This document shows, piece after piece, positions 1 through 6,966 of a DNA stretch of 23,409 nt; within the stretch, counting starts at the first letter, position 1, and the number at the start of each line of letters is the position of its first letter. The notes under the pieces were generated by a model. That model searched no databases. It was not told the DNA's origin and saw nothing but the letters and a program-made list of their open reading frames with translations. This DNA comes from Nitrospirota bacterium. Lineage in GTDB: Bacteria; Nitrospirota; Thermodesulfovibrionia; Thermodesulfovibrionales; UBA6898. Position numbers and translations under genes: made by a program. The stretch covers positions 1 to 23,409 of the forward strand of contig JAJYLU010000001.1 in NCBI GenBank assembly GCA_021787505.1, in the 5' to 3' direction.

Positions 1-1482
1 TATGAGTTCTTCTTCTTCAGGATGCCTGCAAGGAAGCGCCTGCCTTTCCTGCTGCCGATCCTGCTTACGCTCCTCATTGTGCCCCTCAGCATGGTAAACC
101 TCGGCAAACCCCTGGGGGAGACTCTTTCCGACGTTAGCCAGGTCACAAGGGCCCAAACCGAAGTGTCGAGATGGGATTATCTGTTGACGCAGTTTAGAGT
201 TATCATGACTTATATAAGGCTGTTGATTCTTCCGATAAAGCAGAACCTCGACTACGATTATCCGGTCTATCGATCGTTTTTCATGCCGCCGGTCTTTCTC
301 TCTTTCCTGGCTCTGCTCGCGCTGTTTGGCCTGGGAGTGTTTCTCTTCCAGCGTTCGTCGCGGGACAATTCCGGAAAGAGAGCAGAGTTCAGGCTTATCT
401 CGTTCGGGATCTTTTGGTTCTTTCTCACGCTATCGGTTGAATCAAGTGTTATCCCGATCGCCGACGTAATATTTGAACACAGGCTATATCTGCCATCCGT
501 GGGATTCATAGGCGCATCTGTTGCCGGCCTCACCCTCGTGAGAGATAGGATGGCGTATAAGAAGACGCTCATCGCGGCGGCTTTTGTCCCACTGATGGCG
601 GCGATTGTCCTCTTGCTTGGCTGGGCGACTTTTTCCAGGAACGCTTTGTGGAATGACGCAAGAACGCTCTGGCAGGACGTGGTCAATAAAAGCCCATCAA
701 AGGCCCGCGCTCATTACAATCTGGGCCGCGTGTATGAAGTCAAGGGAGATTCGGAAGAGGCGGTCAGGCAGTACGAGATCGCGCTCGGACTTGAGCCGGC
801 CCTTGTACCGGCACTGGTCAATCTTGGAAATATCTACGGGAGTCAGCAGCGGGCTGAAGAGGCGATGAGTCTATTCAGGAGGGCCACTGAACTGGACCCT
901 GACGACGTTCTGGCGCACTCAAACCTGGGTGTCGTCTACGCAAAGAAGGGCTGGTCCACTGAAGCCGTTTCGGAGTTCAAGGCCGCCCTTAGGATCAGGC
1001 CGGGAGATGCGGCCGCACATAACAACCTCGCTAACGTTTACTCTGACAGCGGCTATCTTGACGACGCGGTCCGGGAGTATGTCGCCGCCATCAACGCAAA
1101 GCCCGATTTTTCAGAGGCATACAACAATCTGGGGTTGGTTTATGCACGGCAGGGCCTTTTAGGGGCGGCGGCACGAGCATTCGAAATGGCGATACATTTG
1201 CAGCCGGGCTTTTTTGAGGCCCATAGCAACCTGGGGAAGGTCTATTTGAAGCAAGGGAATGCTGAAGGGGCAACGCAGGAGTACCTGACGGCGCTGGGGC
1301 TCCGTCCCGAAGATGCCGAGGCACATGCAAACCTGGGTGTTGCCTATCTCTCGCAGGAGCGTTTGGGTGATGCCCTGAAGGAGTTTCAAGCGGTCCTGAA
1401 TATAGTTCCCGGTGATGACAATGCGCGCCACTATCTGGAAATTATCGAAAAGAGAATGAGAGAGAGAGGCTATTCAAAATGA
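1..1482 (+). CDS. TMTC-like membrane glycosyltransferase with C-terminal TPRs (5'-partial)
   Basis: The reading frame is already open at base 1, and its first residues (YEFFFF...RKR) align with the middle of the full-length paralogue at 6967-9117 (YELIFF...RKR). The N-terminal part therefore lies upstream and the ATG at 22 is internal. The 493 residues seen hold the last membrane segments, with the motif QNLDYDYPV typical of this family, then HRLYLPS, and then seven TPRs from about residue 235 to the end (recurring AHxNLGxVY...A...P). Eukaryotic TMTC proteins with this layout are ER O-mannosyltransferases acting on cadherins. By analogy the bacterial protein would transfer a lipid-linked sugar to exported proteins on the periplasmic face, with the TPRs binding substrate. 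That role is inferred, since the catalytic N-terminal loop is outside the window. The next gene begins 13 bases downstream. Confidence 0.85.
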   Translation, partial: YEFFFFRMPARKRLPFLLPILLTLLIVPLSMVNLGKPLGETLSDVSQVTRAQTEVSRWDYLLTQFRVIMTYIRLLILPIKQNLDYDYPVYRSFFMPPVFLSFLALLALFGLGVFLFQRSSRDNSGKRAEFRLISFGIFWFFLTLSVESSVIPIADVIFEHRLYLPSVGFIGASVAGLTLVRDRMAYKKTLIAAAFVPLMAAIVLLLGWATFSRNALWNDARTLWQDVVNKSPSKARAHYNLGRVYEVKGDSEEAVRQYEIALGLEPALVPALVNLGNIYGSQQRAEEAMSLFRRATELDPDDVLAHSNLGVVYAKKGWSTEAVSEFKAALRIRPGDAAAHNNLANVYSDSGYLDDAVREYVAAINAKPDFSEAYNNLGLVYARQGLLGAAARAFEMAIHLQPGFFEAHSNLGKVYLKQGNAEGATQEYLTALGLRPEDAEAHANLGVAYLSQERLGDALKEFQAVLNIVPGDDNARHYLEIIEKRMRERGYSK

Positions 1483-1495
1483 TCGCCTTGTCTGC

Positions 1496-2614
1496 ATGAT
1501 GCGAAGCGAGAAAATCCCAGTGAATGCGTGGATAAGAATTTTCATCGTGTCTTGTCCCCTTTTCCTGTTCTGCGCCTCGGGCCACGCCGAACAATATGCA
1601 TGGAATTTCCATGACCCCCGGACCGCCCTTCAGTGGAAGGCGGTCGACGGATCTTTGGAGCGGCGGGCCTCCGGTTCCGTCGTTGTTCGCGGGAACAATA
1701 CTTTCTGGCTCGTTTCCCCGTCAAATCTCAACATTCCTCAAAAGGTCTCCTACGTGGAATTTGAGCTGAAGGCTCCCGTCACCTATGTGAGTGGTTATAT
1801 CGTCGTGAGGTCTCTTGATCACAGGACATGGCAGAAGGAGTTTCAGCTGGGAACGCCCGGCAGGTTCCACATTTACAGGGTGAATATCCGCGAAGGCAAC
1901 GCGGATAACGCCTCGATAGATTCGTTCGCCTTTGCGTTCGGGGGTCTTCACGAGGTCGAACTGAATTACGTGAGATGTTATGAGCCTTCATTCATCGATT
2001 TGGTGCGCATATACTGGGGCGATTTTTGGAGTGCAAGTTACCCTAAGGCCAGCTCGGTCAACTTCATTGAAACACCACCGATTGGGAAGATATCGTTTCC
2101 GGCGATGGTTTACCTGTCCCTTGCGCTCTTTGCGCTATTGATGATCCTTGTGCGGAAAGGTACCGACAAGGGTGCCTTAATGAGATCGTTGGTCATTTCT
2201 TTTATTGCTGCGGGTATGCTGTTTGCCCTGAGGATGGATTATGCATGGTACACCACATGGCGTCTGGACCGGGCGTCCCTTTCCGGAAAAGATCTCGACG
2301 AAAGAATTTCCTATGTGGAAGGGACCGGGGCGTACGATTTCGCGCAGAGCATCAAAAAGGCGATCCCTTCCGGCGAAACGGTGAAGATTTACGCCGGTGC
2401 TCTCGATGGGAAGCTCAAATATTATCTCCTTCCCCTTATGGTGTCAAGATGGGCAACATATGTCGTTGTCTTTAAAGACGCGGCGGTCTCCTTTGACGCG
2501 GCAGGGAACGTGCTGAAAAAAAATAACGAGATTGTTGCAAATGATGTGCAACTTATCAGAACTTTCGGAAAGGAAGGTTTTCTCTACAGGATCCCGGAAA
2601 CCTCCCGCAAATGA
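1496..2614 (+). CDS. Exported membrane protein of unknown function in glycosylation operon
   Basis: I do not recognise a named family. The 372-residue product has an N-terminal hydrophobic segment ending near GHA (about residue 32), which could be a cleaved signal. A beta-rich periplasmic segment of about 160 residues follows (WNFHDPRTALQWKA..., ending around HEVELNYVRCYEP). Two closely spaced membrane helices lie near residues 200-220 and 230-250, and a C-terminal soluble region of about 120 residues ends in LIRTFGKEGFLYRIP. The start is uncertain: tandem ATGs at 1496 and 1499 have no good ribosome site, and an in-frame GTG at 1520 is possible. The stop overlaps the next ATG (ATGA), so it is translationally coupled to the TMTC-like gene that follows and probably works with it, perhaps as an acceptor-recognition or accessory subunit. 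That role is inference. Confidence 0.75.
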   Translation: MMRSEKIPVNAWIRIFIVSCPLFLFCASGHAEQYAWNFHDPRTALQWKAVDGSLERRASGSVVVRGNNTFWLVSPSNLNIPQKVSYVEFELKAPVTYVSGYIVVRSLDHRTWQKEFQLGTPGRFHIYRVNIREGNADNASIDSFAFAFGGLHEVELNYVRCYEPSFIDLVRIYWGDFWSASYPKASSVNFIETPPIGKISFPAMVYLSLALFALLMILVRKGTDKGALMRSLVISFIAAGMLFALRMDYAWYTTWRLDRASLSGKDLDERISYVEGTGAYDFAQSIKKAIPSGETVKIYAGALDGKLKYYLLPLMVSRWATYVVVFKDAAVSFDAAGNVLKKNNEIVANDVQLIRTFGKEGFLYRIPETSRK

Positions 2615-4329
2615 AAAAGCTTCGCCCTTTTTGGCCGGTCATTATAGCGCTTTTTGCCCTTATTCTTTATGCCAATGCCGCAGGCAACGGATTTGTGTAC
2701 GATGATACGCCCGAGGTCGTTATGAACCCCTGGATCAGGAGTGTCCGCAACATTGGAAATATATTCGGCTCCAGTATTTGGGGATATGCAGGCGGCGTCA
2801 CCAACTATTACAGACCGTTGATCCATATCTTCCGCATGGGCGTCTACTCCATTTTCGGATTGAATCCCCTTGGATTCCATCTTTTCAATATCCTCGTTCA
2901 TGGCGGGGTTGCAGTCCTTGTGTTCCTCGTGGCATCGAGGCTTCTGTGCGAAAATTCTTATTCGACAAACCCTCAGACCATGTACTTTTCCGTTGTTGCC
3001 GGCTTTTTGTTTGCTTCCCACCCCATCCACACGGAGGCTGTGAGCTGGATTTGCGGCATCGGGGATCTCTCCTTCACTTTTTTCTGCCTGGCCTCATTCT
3101 ATGCGTATATACGCCTCCCTGCGGCAAGGGTGCCTTCTTTTGATCCTGTTTATGTCCTGTCGCTGACTCTTTTTTCCCTTGCGACATTATGCAAGGAGAC
3201 GGCCCTTGTCTTTCCGCTCATCCTGATAGCGTATGACCATGCCATGAGAAAAGACGCCGCCGCACCCCTTCGCCGGGTGGCGGGTTACCTGCCATTCTTT
3301 GGTGTCGCGGCGGTCTATTTCTTGCTGAGGGTGCATGCCATCGGCAGTTTTGCACCGGTGAAGAGACACGCTGAAATGAGTACTTTCCAGTACATCATCA
3401 GTGCCTTTCCCCTTCTGAGGGACTATTTCGCAAAACTGATCCTGCCGCTGGACCTGCGCATCTTCTACACTTTTCATCCGGTCACCTCCGTGAAGTCCGC
3501 CTCCGCCCTGTCCGGGTTCATCTTCATGGCGGCGCTCATTGCGGTTTTGTTCACTGCCTACAGGAGGAACAAAAGGGCTTTTTTCTTCCTTATGCTCGTG
3601 TTGATTCCCCTGCTCCCCGTCCTTTATCTTCCCGGCCTCGGCGAAAACCCCTTTGCAGAGCGATACCTTTATTTTTCTTCCGCGGGCTTCGTCCTTCTCC
3701 TCTCGCTTATGATCCAATCTGCCGTAAGTGCGAAGCCAAGGCGCGTTTTGGCGCTGAGTGTGGCAGTCTGCCTCCTCGTTGCGATGTACTCTGCGGGAGT
3801 GGTCAGGAGAAATGGCGTGTGGAAGAATGACCATACACTTTGGGAAGACGCAGTCAAGAAATCGCCTGACGCGGCGATTGCGCACTATAATTTCGGCCAG
3901 ATACTCTACAGGGAGGGCGACATCGGAGGGGCGATCAGACACTATCAAACCGCTCTCCGGCTTCAACCCAGTCTGAAAGTCTATAACGATCTGGCTGTCG
4001 CATATAACGATATCGGGATGGCTGACGACGCGATCCGGCTTCTTCAATCCGTGCTCCAATTGAGCCCTAATTTTGCTGATGGGCATAACAACCTTGGGGT
4101 CGCTTATATGAACAAGGGGATGTATGAGAATGCCATTGAGCAACTGAAGATAGCGGCCGCATTGGCCCCTTCCTTTACAGGCACATACAGTAACCTCGGA
4201 CTCAGCTACGAGCGGATTGGCATGAAGGAAGATGCGATCCGGAACTATCAGAAGGCTTTGCAGCTGGATGCAGATAATATCACCGCGCGCAATAATCTCA
4301 ATGCGCTCCTGTTGGGGGAAAAGAAGTAG
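2611..4329 (+). CDS. TMTC-like O-glycosyltransferase with four C-terminal TPRs
   Basis: This is a full-length 572-residue polytopic protein. After the first membrane segment comes FVYDD (Asp31-Asp32), the acidic pair at the start of the first outer loop, then NYYRPL, FHLFNILVHG and ASHPIHTEAVSWI. All of these match the eukaryotic TMTC/DUF1736 pattern of the GT-C fold, in which the acidic loop is taken to be catalytic. About ten hydrophobic helices run to residue ~400, followed by four TPRs from about 425 (AHYNFGQ, VYNDLAVAY, GHNNLGVAY, TYSNLGLSY). The expected reaction is transfer of a sugar from a polyprenyl-phosphate donor to exported protein. The sugar and target are unknown. The start codon overlaps the stop of the upstream gene. 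Compared with its two paralogues it has fewer TPRs and lacks the heptamer-array insertions. Confidence 0.88.
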   Translation: MKKLRPFWPVIIALFALILYANAAGNGFVYDDTPEVVMNPWIRSVRNIGNIFGSSIWGYAGGVTNYYRPLIHIFRMGVYSIFGLNPLGFHLFNILVHGGVAVLVFLVASRLLCENSYSTNPQTMYFSVVAGFLFASHPIHTEAVSWICGIGDLSFTFFCLASFYAYIRLPAARVPSFDPVYVLSLTLFSLATLCKETALVFPLILIAYDHAMRKDAAAPLRRVAGYLPFFGVAAVYFLLRVHAIGSFAPVKRHAEMSTFQYIISAFPLLRDYFAKLILPLDLRIFYTFHPVTSVKSASALSGFIFMAALIAVLFTAYRRNKRAFFFLMLVLIPLLPVLYLPGLGENPFAERYLYFSSAGFVLLLSLMIQSAVSAKPRRVLALSVAVCLLVAMYSAGVVRRNGVWKNDHTLWEDAVKKSPDAAIAHYNFGQILYREGDIGGAIRHYQTALRLQPSLKVYNDLAVAYNDIGMADDAIRLLQSVLQLSPNFADGHNNLGVAYMNKGMYENAIEQLKIAAALAPSFTGTYSNLGLSYERIGMKEDAIRNYQKALQLDADNITARNNLNALLLGEKK

Positions 4330-4458
4330 CCGATGAGCGAGGTTCTTTCTAGCGTGGCCGGCCCTAGAGACGATGTCCCGAGAACGTTCCGGATGTTATG
4401 ATATGTGCATGCATCTCTTTAACGGACGAGATGAATTCCTGCCGGGGGTTTCCCGCTG

Positions 4459-5877
4459 GTGACGGTCCTGATGCTTGCCTATGCCCTGGGAGTGCCCGCA
4501 CTGGTGGGGTTTCTCTTTGTCACTTTGTGCAGCCGCTCGGACCCGGGCCAGGGTTTTTTTGAAAGACTGTTCCTCGGCATAGGAATCGGAATCGGGATCC
4601 TTACATTCGAAATGTTCATTCTTGGATTGCTCAGGATACCCATGACGGTGACTCTGATTTCGTTGATCCAACTCGCAACAATAATGGTTTCCGGCTATTT
4701 CCTGCAGAGGTCGGGGATGTCTGTGCGGCAGATATTCGGTCCGGCGGCAGGCCGTCGTGATTCCCGGCAGACCGGAAATTCTCTCTTGAAACAGCTCCTT
4801 GTCCTGCTCCTGGCCGCCTGGATTCTGGCAAAGCTGCTGTTTGTTTTGTATGAGGGCTTTTACATTCCGGAACACACGTCGGATAGTTGGGAACACTGGA
4901 GTCTGGCTGCAAAATTTATTTTCTACGAGAAAGGCCTTCAACTCGATCCTGCCGTCGAGCACTTCTTCGGCAGAGACTACATGAAGATCCAGCGATATCC
5001 GCTTAACGTCCCGCTGATGCAGGCCTGGGTTTCTTTTTGTATCGGCAAAGCGAGCGAAGTGTATATGAAAATATGGAACGCCGTTTTTTTTGTCGGCACG
5101 GTCGGCCTCCTTTACTTTTCCATCCGAAAGAGGGCCTCCCTTACGGCCTCTCTCCTGGCGGCCTTCTTCCTGTCGAGTGTTCCTCTTCTGACGTATCATG
5201 CTCTTACCGCATATGCTGATCTTCCGCTGGGCTTTTACGCCATGGGGGCCATGGTCTGTTTCTGGGAGTATATTGAGAGCCGGAAAGGCGAACGGGCCGG
5301 GACCGCACAGTTGCTGGTGCTCGTGGGCGCCTGCACGGCATTGTGTATATGGACCAAGATGGAAGGCCTGTTTTTTGCGGCGGCTGTCTCGGCAGTGATG
5401 GTGGTATATTTTTGGGCCAAAAGGGTCCCTTTCAGAAGGCTTGCCGCATATGTTTCCCCCATCGCTTTTGTCGCACTGCCCTGGTATATCTTTTTGTTCA
5501 GCATCGGTGTGCGCGTAAGCTATGGCGAAGAAAAAATGGTAGAAGAGACGGTTACAAGGGGGATACATCTTCAGGTCCTGCCCGTTGTTCTGGAACAGGC
5601 CTTTTTTTCTCCCAATTTTAATCTGGTTTTCCCTTTCTTGTTTTTCCTCTTGATCTTTGGATTTAAGAGGATCGTCCGGTCGGACCTTTGGTATCTACAT
5701 GCCGCGCTATTGCTTGTAATGGCGATGTTTCTTGCTGTTTATTTGGGAACTGAAAACTACCGTTGGGTAATGAACCTGACGGCGCTTGACCGCAATATTC
5801 TCACTTTTGTCCCAATGGCGTACTGCGTTGCGGCGCTGACTTCGGTGGAATTGCTGCGCAGCGGGGGCCCGAGATAA
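4459..5877 (+). CDS. GT39/ArnT-like polytopic glycosyltransferase
   Basis: The 472-residue protein has about ten to twelve hydrophobic segments and no TPRs. A loop after the third or fourth helix reads HTSDSWEHWSLAAKF and is followed by RYPLNVPLMQAW. This resembles the first periplasmic loop of GT39/PMT_2 (PF13231-like) enzymes, where an acidic residue acts in catalysis with a polyprenyl-phospho-sugar donor. The GTG at 4459 has no clear ribosome site, and an in-frame ATG at 4471 (MLAYALG) is equally possible. An ATG at 4431 is in another frame and gives a short non-membrane peptide, so it was not used. The stop TAA shares its last base with the ATG of the next gene. It probably uses the donor made by the adjacent GT2. 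Specificity cannot be read from the sequence. Confidence 0.75.
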   Translation: MTVLMLAYALGVPALVGFLFVTLCSRSDPGQGFFERLFLGIGIGIGILTFEMFILGLLRIPMTVTLISLIQLATIMVSGYFLQRSGMSVRQIFGPAAGRRDSRQTGNSLLKQLLVLLLAAWILAKLLFVLYEGFYIPEHTSDSWEHWSLAAKFIFYEKGLQLDPAVEHFFGRDYMKIQRYPLNVPLMQAWVSFCIGKASEVYMKIWNAVFFVGTVGLLYFSIRKRASLTASLLAAFFLSSVPLLTYHALTAYADLPLGFYAMGAMVCFWEYIESRKGERAGTAQLLVLVGACTALCIWTKMEGLFFAAAVSAVMVVYFWAKRVPFRRLAAYVSPIAFVALPWYIFLFSIGVRVSYGEEKMVEETVTRGIHLQVLPVVLEQAFFSPNFNLVFPFLFFLLIFGFKRIVRSDLWYLHAALLLVMAMFLAVYLGTENYRWVMNLTALDRNILTFVPMAYCVAALTSVELLRSGGPR

Positions 5878-6584
5878 TGCCGCCCAGGAGCATTATCATT
5901 ATACCCGCCTATAACGAGGCTTTGAGCATTGCTTCAGTGGTGGAGGACATCAGGTCCCACTCCGAAGGCCATGACATTTTGGTGATCAACGATGGATCGA
6001 CAGATTCCACGGAAGAGACAGCCGGAAACTGCGGCGTAAGGGTCATCACTCTGCCCTACAATCTCGGTATCGGGGGGGCGATGCAGACTGGCTATCTCTA
6101 TGCCCTCAGGCATGGGTATGAGATAGCGATCCAGTTTGACGGCGATGGTCAGCACATTGCCGATCAGATTGGGGCCCTTGTCGCTCCCCTTGTCGAGGGG
6201 AGGGCGGACATGGTGATAGGGTCCAGGTTTCTCGGTGAGAAGACGTACCGTTCCAGGTTCACGAGGCTTTTCGGCATCAAAATCCTTTCCGGGGTGATCT
6301 CTCTTTTAATCGGCCAGCCGATCACGGATCCGACTTCCGGCTTCAGGGCCGTCAATCGCACGGTGATAGACTATTATAGCGGCTCCTATCCCGACGACTA
6401 TCCGGAGCCTGAGGCGGTGGTGCTGCTTCACAAGGCAGGTTTCAGGATCGCAGAGGTCCCTGCACTGATGAGGGAGAGGCAGGCAGGCAATTCGTCCATT
6501 ACGGCAGTAAAGGGGTTGTATTACATGACAAAGGTCGTTCTCGCGATCATCATCGATATGATGAAAAAAATATCGAGGAGGTAA
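5877..6584 (+). CDS. GT2 polyprenyl-phosphate sugar synthase (DPM1-like)
   Basis: This 235-residue GT-A glycosyltransferase family 2 protein shows the expected series: IIIIPAYNEA at the N-terminus, VINDGSTDST (nucleotide-binding Asp), NLGIGGAMQTG, FDGDGQH (metal-binding DxD) near residue 87, IGSRF, and DPTSGFRAVNR near residue 150. The last forty residues are basic and weakly hydrophobic (MTKVVLAIIIDMMKK) but do not form the two membrane helices of longer DPM synthases, so it resembles the short type. The family moves mannose or glucose from a nucleotide sugar to a polyprenyl phosphate at the inner membrane. Here it would supply the donor for the neighbouring TMTC and GT39 enzymes. It overlaps the upstream stop by one base and is followed after three bases by DUF2304, the usual companion of this enzyme type. 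Confidence 0.9.
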   Translation: MPPRSIIIIPAYNEALSIASVVEDIRSHSEGHDILVINDGSTDSTEETAGNCGVRVITLPYNLGIGGAMQTGYLYALRHGYEIAIQFDGDGQHIADQIGALVAPLVEGRADMVIGSRFLGEKTYRSRFTRLFGIKILSGVISLLIGQPITDPTSGFRAVNRTVIDYYSGSYPDDYPEPEAVVLLHKAGFRIAEVPALMRERQAGNSSITAVKGLYYMTKVVLAIIIDMMKKISRR

Positions 6585-6587
6585 TTT

Positions 6588-6941
6588 ATGGATATGGTAA
6601 CACTCCTTGCGTTCCTGGTTTCAGTCGCCATCGTTGCTTCGATCATCGAACTCATACGGAGAAACCGGCTCAAGGAAAGGTATTCGCTGCTCTGGCTGTT
6701 TTCTTCTTTCGTCATCCTCTTCTTCTCCGTATCGCGGAAGTCCCTGGAATTCATATCGCTCTCCGTGGGAATTAAGTACCCGCCTTCTTTCATCTTCCTC
6801 CTTGGGTTTCTCTTTCTGATTGTCATTAACGTGCACTTCTCCACCGTCATATCCGAACTCTTCGAGAAGAACAAGACCCTTACCCAGGAGATCGCTATCC
6901 TCAAAGAGATGCTGGAGAAGGGGCACGGTGCGGACAGGTAA
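6588..6941 (+). CDS. DUF2304 family membrane protein
   Basis: The 117-residue protein has three hydrophobic helices (residues ~2-20, ~33-50, ~65-85) and a charged C-terminal coiled-coil-like tail (VISELFEKNKTLTQEIAILKEML). Size, helix layout and the motif RRNRLKERYSLLW fit DUF2304, a family that almost always sits next to polyprenyl-phosphate-sugar GT2 genes. It is thought to act as a membrane anchor or flippase-like partner, but its biochemical role is not established. A strong ribosome site (GAGGAGGT, 6575-6582) precedes the ATG with good spacing. It belongs to the same transcription unit as the GT2. Confidence 0.85.
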   Translation: MDMVTLLAFLVSVAIVASIIELIRRNRLKERYSLLWLFSSFVILFFSVSRKSLEFISLSVGIKYPPSFIFLLGFLFLIVINVHFSTVISELFEKNKTLTQEIAILKEMLEKGHGADR

Positions 6942-6966
6942 GTTGGGAAAAGAATCGCCTTCAGTC

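Noticed and set aside
3187..4143. Long minus-strand open frame of 318 codons
   Set aside because: It is a shadow of the TMTC-like gene: charged, low-quality sequence without domains, fully antisense to conserved TM and TPR motifs.
4330..4458. Possible RNA or promoter in the 129-base gap between the second TMTC gene and the GT39-like gene
   Set aside because: Only a short TCTAG/CTAGA inverted repeat around GGCCGGCC was seen, with no T tract and no matched -35/-10 boxes.
4431..4560. ATG at 4431 followed by a T7 run as a frameshifted start of the GT39-like gene
   Set aside because: The 4431 frame gives a Cys/Gly/Pro-rich peptide, while the GTG/ATG frame gives a proper first membrane helix, so no frameshift is needed.
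4396..5568. Minus-strand open frame of 390 codons
   Set aside because: It is antisense to the GT39-like gene, very rich in His, Gln, Arg and Lys, with no recognisable domain or ribosome site.
6820..6966. N-terminal extension of the third TMTC-like protein
   Set aside because: It overlaps the well-supported DUF2304 gene out of frame and encodes Ser/Pro/Arg-rich sequence with no membrane character. The ATG at 6967 fits the family.
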